Source of the DNA: Schistocephalus solidus | Taxonomy: Eukaryota; Platyhelminthes; Cestoda; Diphyllobothriidea; Diphyllobothriidae | Direction: 5' to 3' | Assembly (NCBI GenBank): GCA_017591395.1 | Contig: WEDG01000769.1 | Span: 186,001 to 250,000 of the forward strand | DNA: 64,000 nucleotides | Shown here: positions 43,385-55,776 of the stretch, in pieces | Layout of the letters: the number at the start of each line of letters is the position of its first letter | Position numbering within the stretch: position 1 is the first letter of the stretch | Notes under the pieces: model-generated | Seen by the model: only the letters and a program-made list of their open reading frames with translations | Database searches by the model: none | Told to the model about the DNA's origin: nothing | Program-made: the position numbers and the translations under genes

Positions 43385-44205
43385 ATCACGGTGCGATTAG
43401 CGACGGGGCTCGGAAGGATGCCAATTGACCATTTCAATCGGACCTCGCAGTCAGTCCAATGTGTATTGTGCGGGGTGGCTGACTGGCGGTCTGAGAGTCA
43501 GGCTGCCGTGGTTCCTTCTTAACGTGACCTATGGCCATCTCACAAATGTGAGATGTGAGCCTTTTAATCACCTGTTGTATGAAATCCTGGTGCTTGTGTT
43601 TGGGGGTCAGGTCGCGTAGGCAGTACGTGTAGACGAGGTCTCCAGCAGCTGCGCACACTTCCCATCAGACAACTGAACGGCTCGGATGGTGGTCAGATTG
43701 TGAGGGTGGAGGAGAGGGTGAGGTCGACGGCTCAACGCATTTTCCTCACTATAAAAATCTGACGCGCTTGAAACTATCACGGTGCGCTGAAAGCCGTGGC
43801 TTGGAAGGTTGCCAACTGACGGGATAGCTCGGACCGCGTGGTCAGCCCAATGTGTGTTTTTTGGAGCAGCTGACTGGCGGACTGAGAGTTAGGCTGCAAT
43901 GGCTCCTTCTAATGTGGCCTTTATGGCACTCCCAATCCGTAGGATCCGAGCCAGGTGTGGTGGTACGCCCAGAGGCGGTTCGGGTCGCGCCAGCCACTTG
44001 CGCCCGTCTCCGGTTTTCTTGAGTCTGTCATGACACCGGACTCAGGTGACGAGTAGGGGAGAGTGCGGTAGATGCAGTGCAAGTCTAATACCAATTTAAA
44101 CTAAATTAAGCATTAAGTCACCGTCCGTGTACCACCCCTCTGTGGAGCATACGGTGGACATGGTCGACTATGACGGTCAAACTAACGGTTTGCATAGCAA
44201 GAGCT
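43385..44205 (+). repeat. Family A repeat after LINE copy 1
   Basis: Long version with two related halves: 43385-43735, then 43736-44205 beginning 'cctcactataaaaatctgac'. Landmarks are 'ggctgactggcgg.ctgagag' in both halves, 'ggcactcccaatccgtagga', 'agtgcggtagatgcagtgca' and 'catacggtggacatggtcga'. It lies directly downstream of the LINE and may be its 3' untranslated region or a separate insertion. Confidence 0.75.
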
Positions 44206-44837
44206 GAGGATCATTCATAAGCTATAAGCGGCCAATCCAGTAGGGGGTACTAGTTAGTGGTAGCATCACACAGATAGCATTTGGTCGCTCCATTTGTCTC
44301 GTACAGGTGGTGAATGCTCCTGTGGCCGCCTCTAACTGGTACCCAACTCTCACCTGTGGCTCCTCGAATTTGGGTTCTTCCCAGCAGCCACACACCGGGC
44401 AACCGTCACGACCGGCGGGCTTAACCAGGTAAGGGTCTCCGGTGTTGTGTGTGCCTCCACGCCCGGTATGTCTGACTCCCGAACTTCCCACCTCCCCCCT
44501 CTCAAAAAGTCATACGGTGGGGCGACAGCAACACCGTAGGCGGCCCAGGCTAACTCGGGTCGTTCTCCCACTAAAACAAAACCGTGACCCATAGTGGAGT
44601 TCGCAGCTGTCTGGGATGTCCGAGCAGTCCTATTTAGGGACAGCACTGCTTGCCTCCTCGCGGAGGAAGGGGCTAGAAAATGTGCCCTAATCAAATGCTG
44701 GTTATCACGTCTTCTGCAGCCGACCGCGTCTCGCAGATCGCAAAAACACGCGGTCGTAAAACTCAAACAAACAACAATACCCCCCGTTCCAATCCCCCTC
44801 GCCATACCCTCCAGGTTGCTCGGGTAAGTCCACTCCC

Positions 44838-45641
44838 ACTAGCACCCTGGAATGTTCGTTCCTCTTTAGACAATCCTAGGAGCAACCAGCCGCAACGGAG
44901 GACGGCGCTAGTCGCTCGGGAACTGGCGCGCTACAAGGTGGACATTGCTGCTCTCAGCGAGACCCGATTCTCTGAGCAGGGTCAGCTGGAGGAGGTGGGG
45001 CCGGCTACACTTTCTTCTGGAGCGGTCGGCCAAAGGCAGAGCGACGCGACGCTGGTGTTGCTTTTTCCATCCCGAACGACATCGTTGGACGTCTGCCCTG
45101 TCTGCCGCAGGGTATCAATGATCGCCTGATGAGCCTCCGTCTGCCTCGTCGGGGAGACCAGTTCGCCACCATCATCAGCGCTTACGCTCCCCCAATGACG
45201 AGCTCTGATGCGGAGAAGGTCAAATTCTACGAGGATCTGCAAGCCCTGCTGGCGACTGTGCCGAAAGAGGAAAAGTTAATTGTCCTTGGTTACTTCAACG
45301 CCCGCGTCGGGATGGACCACGCTGCCTGCCAGGGAGTACTGGGTCCCCACGGTCTCGGTAGCTGTAACGATAACGGCCTTCTTCTTCTGCGCACGTGTGC
45401 GGAACACCGTCTCCTGCTGACCAACACCTTCTTCCACCTTCGGACGCGGGAGAAGGCCACGTGGATGCACCCTCGGTCGCTGCGCTGGCAGCTGCTGGAC
45501 TATGTTCTCGTCCGGAGACGAGATCGACAGGACGTGTTGGTAACTCAGGCGATCCGCGATGCCGATGGTTGGAAAGATCACCGCCTCGTCATCTCCCAGA
45601 TGAGGCTCCGATTGCAACCCCGACGAAGGCCCAAAGGTAAG
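44838..45641 (+). pseudogene. LINE copy 2 endonuclease domain
   Basis: Starts 'PWNVRSSLDNPRSNQPQRR', with 'KVDIAALSETRF' carrying the catalytic Glu. A frameshift near 45000 is followed by '[10 protein letters not shown]' and, in the new frame, '[13 protein letters not shown]'. The usual GDFN is GYFN here ('[17 protein letters not shown]'), replacing the conserved Asp. '[15 protein letters not shown]' keeps the DH pair. It ends at a TGA near 45641. Confidence 0.9.
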
Positions 45642-45677
45642 TGAGCGCCATGTAAGTTAAATACTCTTTTATTAGAT

Positions 45678-46892
45678 TTGCTTGCTCACCGTTTTGAATT
45701 CAGCAACCAAATAAACGAGAAACTGGGGGACGTGTATGCTCCAGCTGATAATCCTACCGTGGAGACGCGATGGTGTCAACTGCGAAATGTCATCCAGTCC
45801 ACCGCCCTCGATGTCCTCGGACACCAGGACTGGTTTGACGACAATGACGCCGACATCAGCAACTTACTCGCGGAGAAGAATGGACTACACAAAGCCTGCA
45901 TGGACCTTCGGACTGACGCCACCAAAGCAGCCTTCTTCAGATGTCCGCGCCTTGTACAGCAACGGATGCGGGAGATGCACGATGCCTAGATGGTCCATAA
46001 GGCTGAGGAAATCCAGGGGTATGCGGACCGCAATGAAATGAAAAACTTTTTCAAAGCCATCAAGGCCATCTAAGGCCCGTGTATCAAGGGGACCGCACCA
46101 CCGCTCGACTCTGATGGCACAACACTGCTGACAGAGTAATCGCAAATTCTGAAAGGCTGGGCCGAGCACTTCAGAAGTGTCCTTAATTGCTCATCAGCCA
46201 TCTCCGATGCTGCCACTGACCGGCTCCCTCAAGTGGACACGAACAATGACCTGGATCTACCGCCTTCCCTACCAAAAACCATCCGGGCCGTGCAGCAGAT
46301 TTTCAGCGGTAAAGCACCGGGATCCGACGCAATCCCACCGGAAGTCTACAAACACGGTGGGCCCCGGCTGATGGCAGAACTCACAACACTCTTCTAGGAG
46401 ATGTGGCGCAAAGGATAAGTTCCTCAGGATTTCAAAGACGCGACCATCGTCAATCTCTTCAAACGCAAGGCGAACCGGCAAATCAGTGATAATCACAGAG
46501 ACATCTCGTTGCTCAACATGGCTGGGAAGATCTTCGCCCGTATCCTTCTCAATCGTCTGAACGGTCACCTAGAGCAGGGCCTGCTCCCAGAAAGCCAATG
46601 TGGCTTCCACCGACACCATGGAACAACCGAAATGATCTTTGCCGCCCGCCAGCTACAAGAAAAGTGCCAGGAGATGCGAACTCACCTATGCACTACCTTC
46701 GTGGATCTGACGAAAGCCTTTGACACGGTGAATCGTGACGGACTGTGGAAACTCATGCAGAAATTCGGCTGTCCTGAGCGGTTTACGCACATGGTGCGTC
46801 AGCTTCATGACGGGATGACGGCGCGCGTCACTGACAACGGGACGGTATCCAAAGCATTCGCAGTGACCAACATAGTGAAGCTGGGCTGCTAA
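45678..46892 (+). pseudogene. LINE copy 2 linker and reverse transcriptase palm start
   Basis: The linker begins 'LAHRFEFSNQINEKLGDVY'. Reverse transcriptase motifs follow: 'HRDISLLNMAGKIFARILLN', 'LLPESQCGFHRHHGTTEMIF' and motif A 'FVDLTKAFDTVNRDGLW' with the first catalytic Asp. Several stops split the frame (46066, 46136, 46395, 46416). It ends at a stop near 46890, where a functional copy would read through a 'GCVL.P' motif. Confidence 0.9.
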
Positions 46893-47670
46893 CTGACCCC
46901 CACCCTCTTCAGTCTCAAGTTCTCGGCTATGCTGATGGACGCCTACCGCGATTATCAGCCAGGGATCCGCATCGTCTACAGGACTGACGGGCACCTTCTC
47001 AACAGTCGGGGTATGCAGGCTTCAACGTGTGTGTCTACGGCTACAGTCCATGACTTGCTCTTCGCGGACGACTGCGCCCTTAAACACCGTGACGGAGGAG
47101 GACATGCAAAGGAGCATGGACCTCCTCGCCGAAGGCTGCGCCGATTTTGGATTAACGATCAGTACAGCCAAAACGGTTGTCATGCACCAGCTGCAACCCA
47201 GCTCGGAATACAATGCTCTCCGAATCAATGTCAACGGTGCTCAACTCAAAAACGTGGAAACCTTTGCTTATCTAGGAAGCACGCTGTCATGCAACACGAG
47301 AATCGATGACGAGGTTGCCCAACGGATTTCCAAAGCTAGTCAGGCCTTCGGCCGGCTGCAAGCCTCCGTGTGGAATCGCCACGGTACTCACCTGAACACC
47401 AAACTGAAGATGTACAAGGCCGTCGTCTTGACGACTATCCTTTACGGAGCGGAGAACTGGACCCTCTACTCAAACCAAGCCAGGAAGCTGAATCACTTCC
47501 ATCCCAACTGCCTCCGCAGAATACTGAAGCTGAGATGGCAAGACAGGATCCCGGACACAGAAGTCTTGGAGCGGACCGGAATCCTCAGCATCCACGCCAT
47601 GCTGAGGCAAGTGCAACTGCGCTGGAGTGAACACCTGGTAAGAATGGACGACGAGCGACTACCCAAATGA
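46893..47670 (+). pseudogene. LINE copy 2 reverse transcriptase FADD and thumb
   Basis: The catalytic '[12 protein letters not shown]' is at about 47046-47082, then a one-base frameshift moves into '[19 protein letters not shown]', '[17 protein letters not shown]', '[18 protein letters not shown]' and '[19 protein letters not shown]'. The ending 'MDDERLPK' meets a TGA. This is a standard LINE palm and thumb. Confidence 0.9.
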
Positions 47671-47846
47671 CTTTTCTACGGAGATGTCGCTACGGGTGCT
47701 CACCGGCAGGGAGGTCAAAAACGACGCCTATAAGGACACTTTGAAGAAATCGCTGAAACAACTGCAAATCAACCCGGCGACCAAGGAGGACCTCGCCCAG
47801 GATAGACCGGCATGGAGAAGATCCGTGAAGACTGGCTCAGCAATCT

Positions 47847-48512
47847 ATGAGGCCAACTGGATCGCCGCCGCCAAGGCCAAAATTGCGGCATGAAATTCAC
47901 CAGCGCCCCGGACCAACACCGTCGATGCCCAAGCCCTTCCAACATGCCCACGCTATCAACGCATCTTCCGCGCGCGAATCGGCCTTGTCGGACATCTTCG
48001 GACGCAATGCACCAACAATCCGACAATTCCAACTTCTACGTCAAATTATGCCAACCGTCCTTTGGACTCCCCCACCCCTCAATCCTTGCATCAATTTTAT
48101 CTCTCCCACCACCATAGAGACCACATCCCAATACTCATCGCCTGTTACCCCCACCACCGCAACCACCACCGCCTTCGCCTTCACTACCACCAACACCATC
48201 AGCGATGGGGAATCTCTCCTAAGCTGTCTTCAATGCGTCTGCACATTCACCTCACGCATCGGCCTGGTCGGTCACTTGCGAATCCATCGTACAGAGACTG
48301 GTGAGCCAGTGCCTGGAGCACCAACACACAGCAGAAATCGCCACCTCCACTGCCCTCACTGTCCTCGCGCCTTCACTCATCGTATGGGCCTATTCAGTCA
48401 CATGCGCATCCATGACAACGAAATTCACCACAATGCCGACAACACCAATACATCATGCACACCCTCCGCTCCTGCCATTTTTACCGCCACTGCCACCCCC
48501 ACTTTACCATGA
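47847..48512 (+). pseudogene. LINE copy 2 C-terminal zinc fingers 1-2
   Basis: An open frame of 222 codons, mostly a Thr/Pro-rich linker, then 'CLQCVCTFTSRIGLVGHLRI' and 'CPHCPRAFTHRMGLFSHMRI', each CxxC-x12-H-x3-H with all ligands present (the final His follows each quoted stretch). The linker between them is 'HRTETGEPVPGAPTHSRNR'. The fingers probably bind nucleic acid at target or template; that role is inference. Confidence 0.88.
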
Positions 48513-48524
48513 ATGACATCCCCC

Positions 48525-48853
48525 CAGCCTCCACCGATTTCTCCTGCCCACACCTGACCCGCAAGTTCAACTCACGCATCGGCCTGTTCGGTTACCTGCG
48601 AATCTATCGAACGGAGGCTGGTGAACAAGTGCCTAGGGGCTCCGAAATACAGTCGACGCGCCCGCCTTCACTGCCCTCACTGCTCCCGCACCTTTACACA
48701 CCGCATGGGCCTTTTAAGACACATGCGCCTCCACGACAACCTGTCGGTAAACCACCGGAGGCTAAGCCACATCAGCGCACACCATCTACACTAATACATA
48801 AACAACACCCTCACAATCATCATAATATACCTGATAAAATCATGATTTCCTAG
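48525..48853 (+). pseudogene. LINE copy 2 decayed third and fourth fingers
   Basis: 'CPHLTRKFNSRIGLFGYLRI' with linker 'YRTEAGEQVPRG' repeats the finger 1 pattern, but the second Cys is Leu and both His are Tyr. A further finger is seen only by frameshift ('HRMGLLRH'-like sequence near 48700). This suggests the array was duplicated as finger pairs. Confidence 0.7.
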
Positions 48854-48859
48854 AAACCG

Positions 48860-49625
48860 TGGCATGGATGGCTGCCAATCTGACGTTTACACCAGAGCAC
48901 GACTTCGGCCCAGTTTATGTGTTGTGTGTGTCGTGTGGGTGACCAGTGGACTGGGAGTCAGACGGCAAAGCCTCCTACATATCCCCTGATTTAGTGAATC
49001 CTGGTGTTTGCGTTATGGGTGCCAGGTCGTGCTGTGGCGCGCGACGACGGGTACGCCGACTCGTCAGCCAATGCGCCCACTCCCAGTGAGACAACTAACC
49101 GGCTCGGATGGTGGTCTGATTGTGGGGGTTGGGGAGAGAGGGAGGTCGACAGCTGAGCGCATGTTCCTCACTATAAACAATATGACGCGCTTGAAACGAT
49201 TACGGTGCGCTAAAAGCCGTGGCTTGAAAGGTTGCCAACTGACGGGATAACTCGGACCGCGTGGTGAGCCCAATTGTTTGTTTTTGTGTGTAGTGGCTGA
49301 CTGGCGGACTGAGAGTCAGACTGCAATGGCTCCTTATTAATGCGGCCTTTATGGCACTCCCACTCTGTGGGATCCGAGCCAGGTGTGGTGGTACACCCAG
49401 GGCGGCTCAGGCCGCGCCAGCCACCTGCGCCCTCTCCCATCTCCGGTCTTCTTGACTCTTTCTTGACACCGGGTTCAGGTGGGGATGAGGAGAGAGTGCG
49501 GTAGCTGCAGCGCAAGGCTACTAGCACTTAAAACTAATTCACGCGCAAGTCACCGTCCCTGCACCACCTGGTGTGGAGCATACGGTGGACCTCGTCGAAA
49601 TCGACGGTCGAACTGTCGAGCTAAA
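48860..49625 (+). repeat. Family A repeat after LINE copy 2 (reference copy)
   Basis: Best-preserved copy, used as reference. Landmarks in order: 'gaaaccgtggcatggatggc', 'cggctcggatggtggtctga', 'cctcactataaacaatatga', 'cgtggcttgaaaggttgcca', 'ggctgactggcggactgaga', 'tttatggcactcccactctg', 'gtcttcttgactctttcttg', 'gagagtgcggtagctgcagc', 'gtcaccgtccctgcaccacc' and 'gtcgaaatcgacggtcgaac'. Confidence 0.8.
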
Positions 49626-50859
49626 GTTCATAGATGATTTTCTGCTCTTGCTACATGCTCACCTGCTTGGGCTGTGGCTCGGATCTCCAAAGATAAGTTA
49701 ATTGTCAAATTTAGCCCCTCAACTAGGATAGATTGACGAACTTCATTCTTATTGGACTTTAAATTCTTAACGGCAATATACTGCACAAACTTGTTTCTTT
49801 AAATCTGAGATTTTGAGTTCTTTTAGAGGACCCTTTCATCTGGCACCAGACCGGAACACTTGCCTTAGCTCGAATGAGTCCCTCACTTTTGCATGTCCCT
49901 TTCCGCAGTGTAGCGCCAATAATAGTGTATCTCATTACATTTTTCGGCAATTTCGTTGAACCGCCTGCCAAAGTTTTCGCATTTATAGCTTCTGACTCTT
50001 CTGAGAAATCAGAGGACTTAGATAGCCTAAAAATTATTTCAGTTGCCAGGCAGTTTTACCAGTTTGTTAACGTGATTGACTCAAAATCCGTGAGAATCGA
50101 ATTTGTACTTGAGATTTTAGTGTCAGTAAAAAGCACTTAACCGACTGCCAGTGTTTTCACGTCTACAGCACACTGGACGGAGCTGCATGCAAAACAAATT
50201 CGTGTGAACTTGGGGCCAGCGAAAATGTCCTACCACAGGAGAGGAGAGAGGGTATAAATGGCGCCGTCTATCGTTCAAGGTTGCCCCATTTTGCGATGCG
50301 CTTCTGAGCTTTACACTCCAATTTTCGTGTCGAGTTTATATTTTACCGCAGGGTTATCCGGTTCGTTGTGTTTATTGGCACTAACTTATGATACACAATC
50401 GTCACCAATACAGCGCGTTTTGAAAAATCCCATGCCTTATGTGTCGGCGCCCCACAAGTTTACCAACCACCGAGGCTGCCAAGTTTATCCAAATTGGGTC
50501 AAATGAATTATTCAAAATCTCTCTCAAAACCCCTTGGTACCGATCTATTCTCGATCTACATCCACCTCAGCCTATGCCTATGCGAACTCTCAAGCCAAGG
50601 GACCCAAATATCGGACCCTATCTTTTTGAGCACTGAGTGTTAAGTTAAACCCTCTACCAGTGATCCACAAACTCGTAACGTTTCCTTTACTTAAGTCGCA
50701 TGACGAACAGAACGAAGATTTAGAAAAAATAAACTACCGCAAAGTATGGAACCCGGGGGCCACCTGGTGGTTCCGTTTCAAAAGCACAGGCCTCTGAAGA
50801 ACCTTCGGTCGGAGTTGCTTACCGGCATCCCGAAAGAACATGAGACTAGGAAATTCCCT
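49626..50859. other. Unassigned sequence with a SINE-1 tail
   Basis: No gene was recognised; the frames at 49874-50140 (plus) and 49759-49971 (minus) lack motifs. A SINE-1 3' end is present at 50460-50520. Confidence 0.45.
50460..50520 (+). repeat. SINE-1 tail fragment
   Basis: 'caccgaggctgccaagttta' followed by 'aattgggtcaaatgaatt' matches the SINE-1 tail at 8448-8490. Confidence 0.5.
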
Positions 50860-51045
50860 AGATACTGCAGGTGGCCTTGTGCTAAATTTCAGAATGGGTA
50901 AAAATTCCTATATCCTATCGCTAACCCTAACCTTAACCTCAACCGCAAACGGAAGCTTAACCTAACCATAACCTAATTGTAACCCAACCCTCAACCATAA
51001 CAGCTACCATAACCTTAAGACCAGCCCCTAAAGCTTGACCCTGAT
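50860..51045 (-). mobile_element. TTAGGG-like TIR family fragment
   Basis: Contains 'aggtggccttgtgctaaatt', the reverse-oriented version of the 'aaggccacct' block, then 'cgctaaccctaaccttaacc' and more degenerate CCCTAA sequence to about 51030. No paired inverted ends were found. It lies about 100 bases before the CTA array. Confidence 0.5.
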
Positions 51046-51150
51046 CTTTCGACTGTCTTTGATGATGGTTTCGAGCGGTAATCCCAAACATCTGGCCAAT
51101 AAATGCCAAGTTCCAGCGATTGCATCTCCTAATGCTTGACCATAACCATA

Positions 51151-52830
<1,680 letters not shown>

Positions 52831-53307
52831 TCTTATTTTTCTCTATCTTCGGTATAACGTTAGATTATGTTTTCATTCGTATTAAACGAAAACGACTAGA
52901 AGGCAATACAATGACTCTCTGCAGTTGCCTATCAGTACAGTTACCCACTTTGACGTAAGATCAAATACAGTTTACTCAAATCCAGTGGCAGTTCACCCAA
53001 ATCCAGAGATTGAATCGTTCCTACTCCCGCTTTACCGGGGAACCGTTCAGCGGACAACACGGGCCATTGTATAAAAGCACATGTACTTCTGATATTTCTT
53101 AATTTACTCTTTCTGGTGAGCAAGAGAGCCCCACTGTCCCATAACTTTAAACAACCTCGTTCTTCTTTGAGTTCACTGAAGCAAATTTGATGTTGCCCAT
53201 GACATAAAGGCGTGAAGTCAAGTATTCTTTCCATTTAAACCTGAATCGGCCCCTAGGTTTCGTTTAATTTCGCCTTTGAACTGACTTCGGGTACAGCAAC
53301 AAGGTAA
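52831..53307. other. Unassigned spacer
   Basis: Unique-looking sequence between the CTA array and the inverted-repeat element at 53308. No exon, RNA gene or repeat family was recognised. Confidence 0.45.
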
Positions 53308-53654
53308 GGTTGTCTTGTGTGACCGCCTAAAACGTAAAAGGAAACGCGAACCACCCCATCCACTTAAAAAAGGCGGCCTTACGATAAATGTCAAGATGAA
53401 TAAATATTCCCATGCCCTTAATCCGAACATGAACCCTAAAATAAAAGGAAATCTTAGCCTTTATATTAACCTTTGCCCTACCCTAAACCCAAAACGTAAC
53501 CCTTAACACATCTGACCTTAAACCTAACCCTACTCTTAGACCGAGCCTTCACCAAGATAATTAACCTAATTTTTCCGAAAATTGAGGCAGAGCCGCATGC
53601 ATCGTTGATGGTTCTCGTTCCCGTATTCTGTGTAGGCGCCCATACAAGACAACC
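53308..53654 (-). mobile_element. TIR element with TTAGGG-like interior, copy 3
   Basis: Left end 'ggttgtcttgtgtgaccgcc'; the reverse-complemented right end 'ggttgtcttgtatgggcgcc' then 'tacacagaatacgggaac'. The interior 53410-53555 is degenerate CCCTAA on the plus strand, so the element is inverted relative to 11107. The 'gcggccttacgataaatgtc' block near the left end corresponds to the 'ccgcaaggtcacc' block of copy 1. No transposase frame is seen. Confidence 0.72.
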
Positions 53655-54985
53655 CTACCAGTAACAGTACCTGTATTGAGTCGTCCCGGATGCAGTCGAA
53701 CGCGTGGCCACGCTGGGCTCATGCATGTCCGCGTGTACACCCACTCAGTCTTGATCCGGTTGCTCCACGCGTACTGTTTTACTGCTAGCAATGCTGACTC
53801 ACTGTGCCGCAGGCCTAATCTTGTTAGCTGCTTAGCCAAACAGTACCGGTCTTCACGCTTATGCCAACAAATCAGACTTCAGTCGGCTGCCGCACACGTT
53901 TTCTTTTCTCGCAGCCACACGCATTGGCCTTCTTCTTCTGCCGCTGAGCTGCATTTGCACTCAGTGCCACAGGAAAGTTTGTCCTCTGATGTCTGAGACT
54001 TGTAGTTCAGAAATATCCTTATTGGCGCCTATCGCGCGTGACAATAGCCTCGACGTCCTTACGCTACACAAACCCTTTACGAAAAACGAGGCCGGACAAT
54101 TATCACATCACGTGCAACTATCTGCGATGCACTCGAGAGCTGCCAATTTTGCTAGGCATGTAGACGCCTAGCGGCTACATCCTATGCATGCTGCGAAAAT
54201 TGGGCCATACAATGCACCTATCGGACACTGTCTCTCATGATGGATTCCAGTGAGAACCCGAAACGTTAGGCTAATATAGCTCTTGTTACAGTGATCGTGT
54301 CTAATTCGCATAGCTGGAAACCACCTGTGGTCATAATTAGCCTCAGTCTTCATCCAAGTCTTTGCTGCTTGGCCGCTTTTGTGCTGTTTGCCATGATACA
54401 GGTGCTCTGTTCACTTACGTCTCGTCAAAATTTCAGTTGCGAACTCACTTCTGTCTTAAGTAACAAGCTAGAGGTCATAGCGGCATGCGCCCACAATACT
54501 CCTGATGTGAATTTCTCAATTGGTGACGCATTGATCTTCTAAAGATAAAGACGAGCGGCATAGTGGTCGACTGTTCCCAACTGAGACCAATAATTTTTTT
54601 CAATCAAAAGAATGAATTCGTAATCTGTATACCAGTGCGTTCCCGAACATACACGTGTGTCTTTCCACCCTCTCTCAAATCGGGCTCTGCTATAGGTGTA
54701 TTAGGACAAAATTAGCGATATAATGACCCATGACATAAGTGCATCGGTCTGCACCAAGTTTGCGTGAAGCTTTTCTGTTGCTGCGAATGTGTGTGGCAGG
54801 CCTTGACCGGAAGCTTTCGCGTCAAGTCAACTACTGCGCCCAATCTCTTCACCAGTCAAACGACAGGCTCGAAAATTTCACTGGTGTATGATAGAAGGGG
54901 GAGAGAAAGACGTTGGTATCGCGAAACGCTTCGCATTGAAAATTATGCATTCCATATTTGGCTCCTACGTGCATTAACTAATCAC
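53655..54985. other. Unassigned sequence
   Basis: Several short frames (53676-53996 plus, 54291-54542 plus) are without recognisable domains. A hammerhead-like repeat lies at 54228-54306. Confidence 0.4.
54228..54306 (+). repeat. Hammerhead-like repeat, fourth copy
   Basis: 'catgatgg', then a possible short stem (GGATTC with GAGAACC), then 'cgaaacgttaggctaatata' and 'gctcttgttacagtgatcg'. It is co-linear with 22733-22800. Confidence 0.6.
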
Positions 54986-54989
54986 GGTG

Positions 54990-55330
54990 CTCCAACCGTC
55001 CCGGCTTGTTAGACTGGCTAACTCGGTTCTACTAATGACTGAGTGTCAGACTTTAATTGGTCCCTTTCTCAATGGAGTCTTTATGCTTTCGATTTTAGAC
55101 CATACGAATGATGCCTGGTTCATGGGAAGTTAGGCAACAGTTCCTGTCTGACACATGTAAGCGGTCTGTATAATCTCGTCAGCCACTGTATCACAACACA
55201 CCTTTGATGATCTTAGCTGTGTCCAGCTATCTAAACACCATGGGTGCTGAATGGGAGGGCTAGGTAGATGCATTAAAATTAGGTTTTGCTACATAAATAT
55301 TCACGCGTGCAAATCAAAGTCACACCCACC
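54990..55330 (+). repeat. Family A dispersed repeat, diverged
   Basis: Landmarks: 'gactggctaactcggttcta', 'ctgagtgtcagactttaatt', 'gggctaggtagatgcatta' and 'attcacgcgtgcaaatcaaa'. The end portion is missing. Confidence 0.55.
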
Positions 55331-55583
55331 TAATTTCGCACTGACAACCTCGTCATTCGCATTGCTTGGTCAATCGCATAAGTGCATCTAAACAGGTCTA
55401 GTAATAGCCAGTGAATGCATGAAGAAGGAGGAGAAGCTTCGATCAAAACACAGCAACTACAGACGCCGGAAACAGGTGGAGGAAGCATCTGTGGGACAAA
55501 GGATGGGAGGGGGGATGGAGGCAAGGAAAGAAAAAAATATAATTTCAGCACATTTGATAAGGGGAAAATCTGCGTCAATTTTC

Positions 55584-55589
55584 TTTATT
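55584..55589 (-). terminator. AATAAA-type poly(A) signal candidate
   Basis: AATAAA on the minus strand about 50 bases downstream of the stop codon of the proposed terminal exon at 55640. The motif is short and common, so its value is mainly positional. Confidence 0.35.
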
Positions 55590-55639
55590 TCCTGGTGCTT
55601 TCGGGGTGGAAGAAATTGAAGTTTAGATAGAGGCGAACA

Positions 55640-55776
55640 TCAGAAGATAAGAGTCCGGCTCTTGGGAGAGAGTGGCAGGCCGTATTCGGACACGTCACTC
55701 AGTACACTGGCGGCAGGGCTAGAACATATGGAGCCGAGATCGAACTCCTCATCAATGAAGCTTTCCAGAGGCGTTT
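55640..55776 (-). CDS. Possible terminal exon of an unidentified gene
   Basis: After a strong acceptor 'cttactttcat..cccctccacag'-type tract the minus strand encodes 44 codons and a TGA: 'TPLESFIDEEFDLGSICSSP', 'AASVLSDVSEYGLP' and 'LSPKSRTLIF'. It starts with two bases of a split codon (phase 1 intron). Composition (acidic, Ser/Pro-rich) looks like a cytoplasmic C-terminal tail. The AATAAA nearby fits a 3' end. I do not recognise the protein, and no upstream exon is confirmed. Confidence 0.45.

Larger units (their letters stand above)
44231..48853 (+). mobile_element. Zinc-finger LINE copy 2, near full-length, dead
   Basis: About 4.6 kb: 5' leader (44231-44830), APE endonuclease (44838-45641), linker (45678-46380), reverse transcriptase (46400-47670), C-terminal linker (47680-47890) and C2H2 fingers (48220-48720). 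It carries a frameshift near 45000, another just after the FADD motif near 47080, and stops near 45641, 46066, 46136, 46395, 46416, 46890 and 47670. Family A follows at 48860. The clade is not assigned; such endonuclease/reverse transcriptase/zinc-finger proteins are abundant in cestode genomes. Confidence 0.92.
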
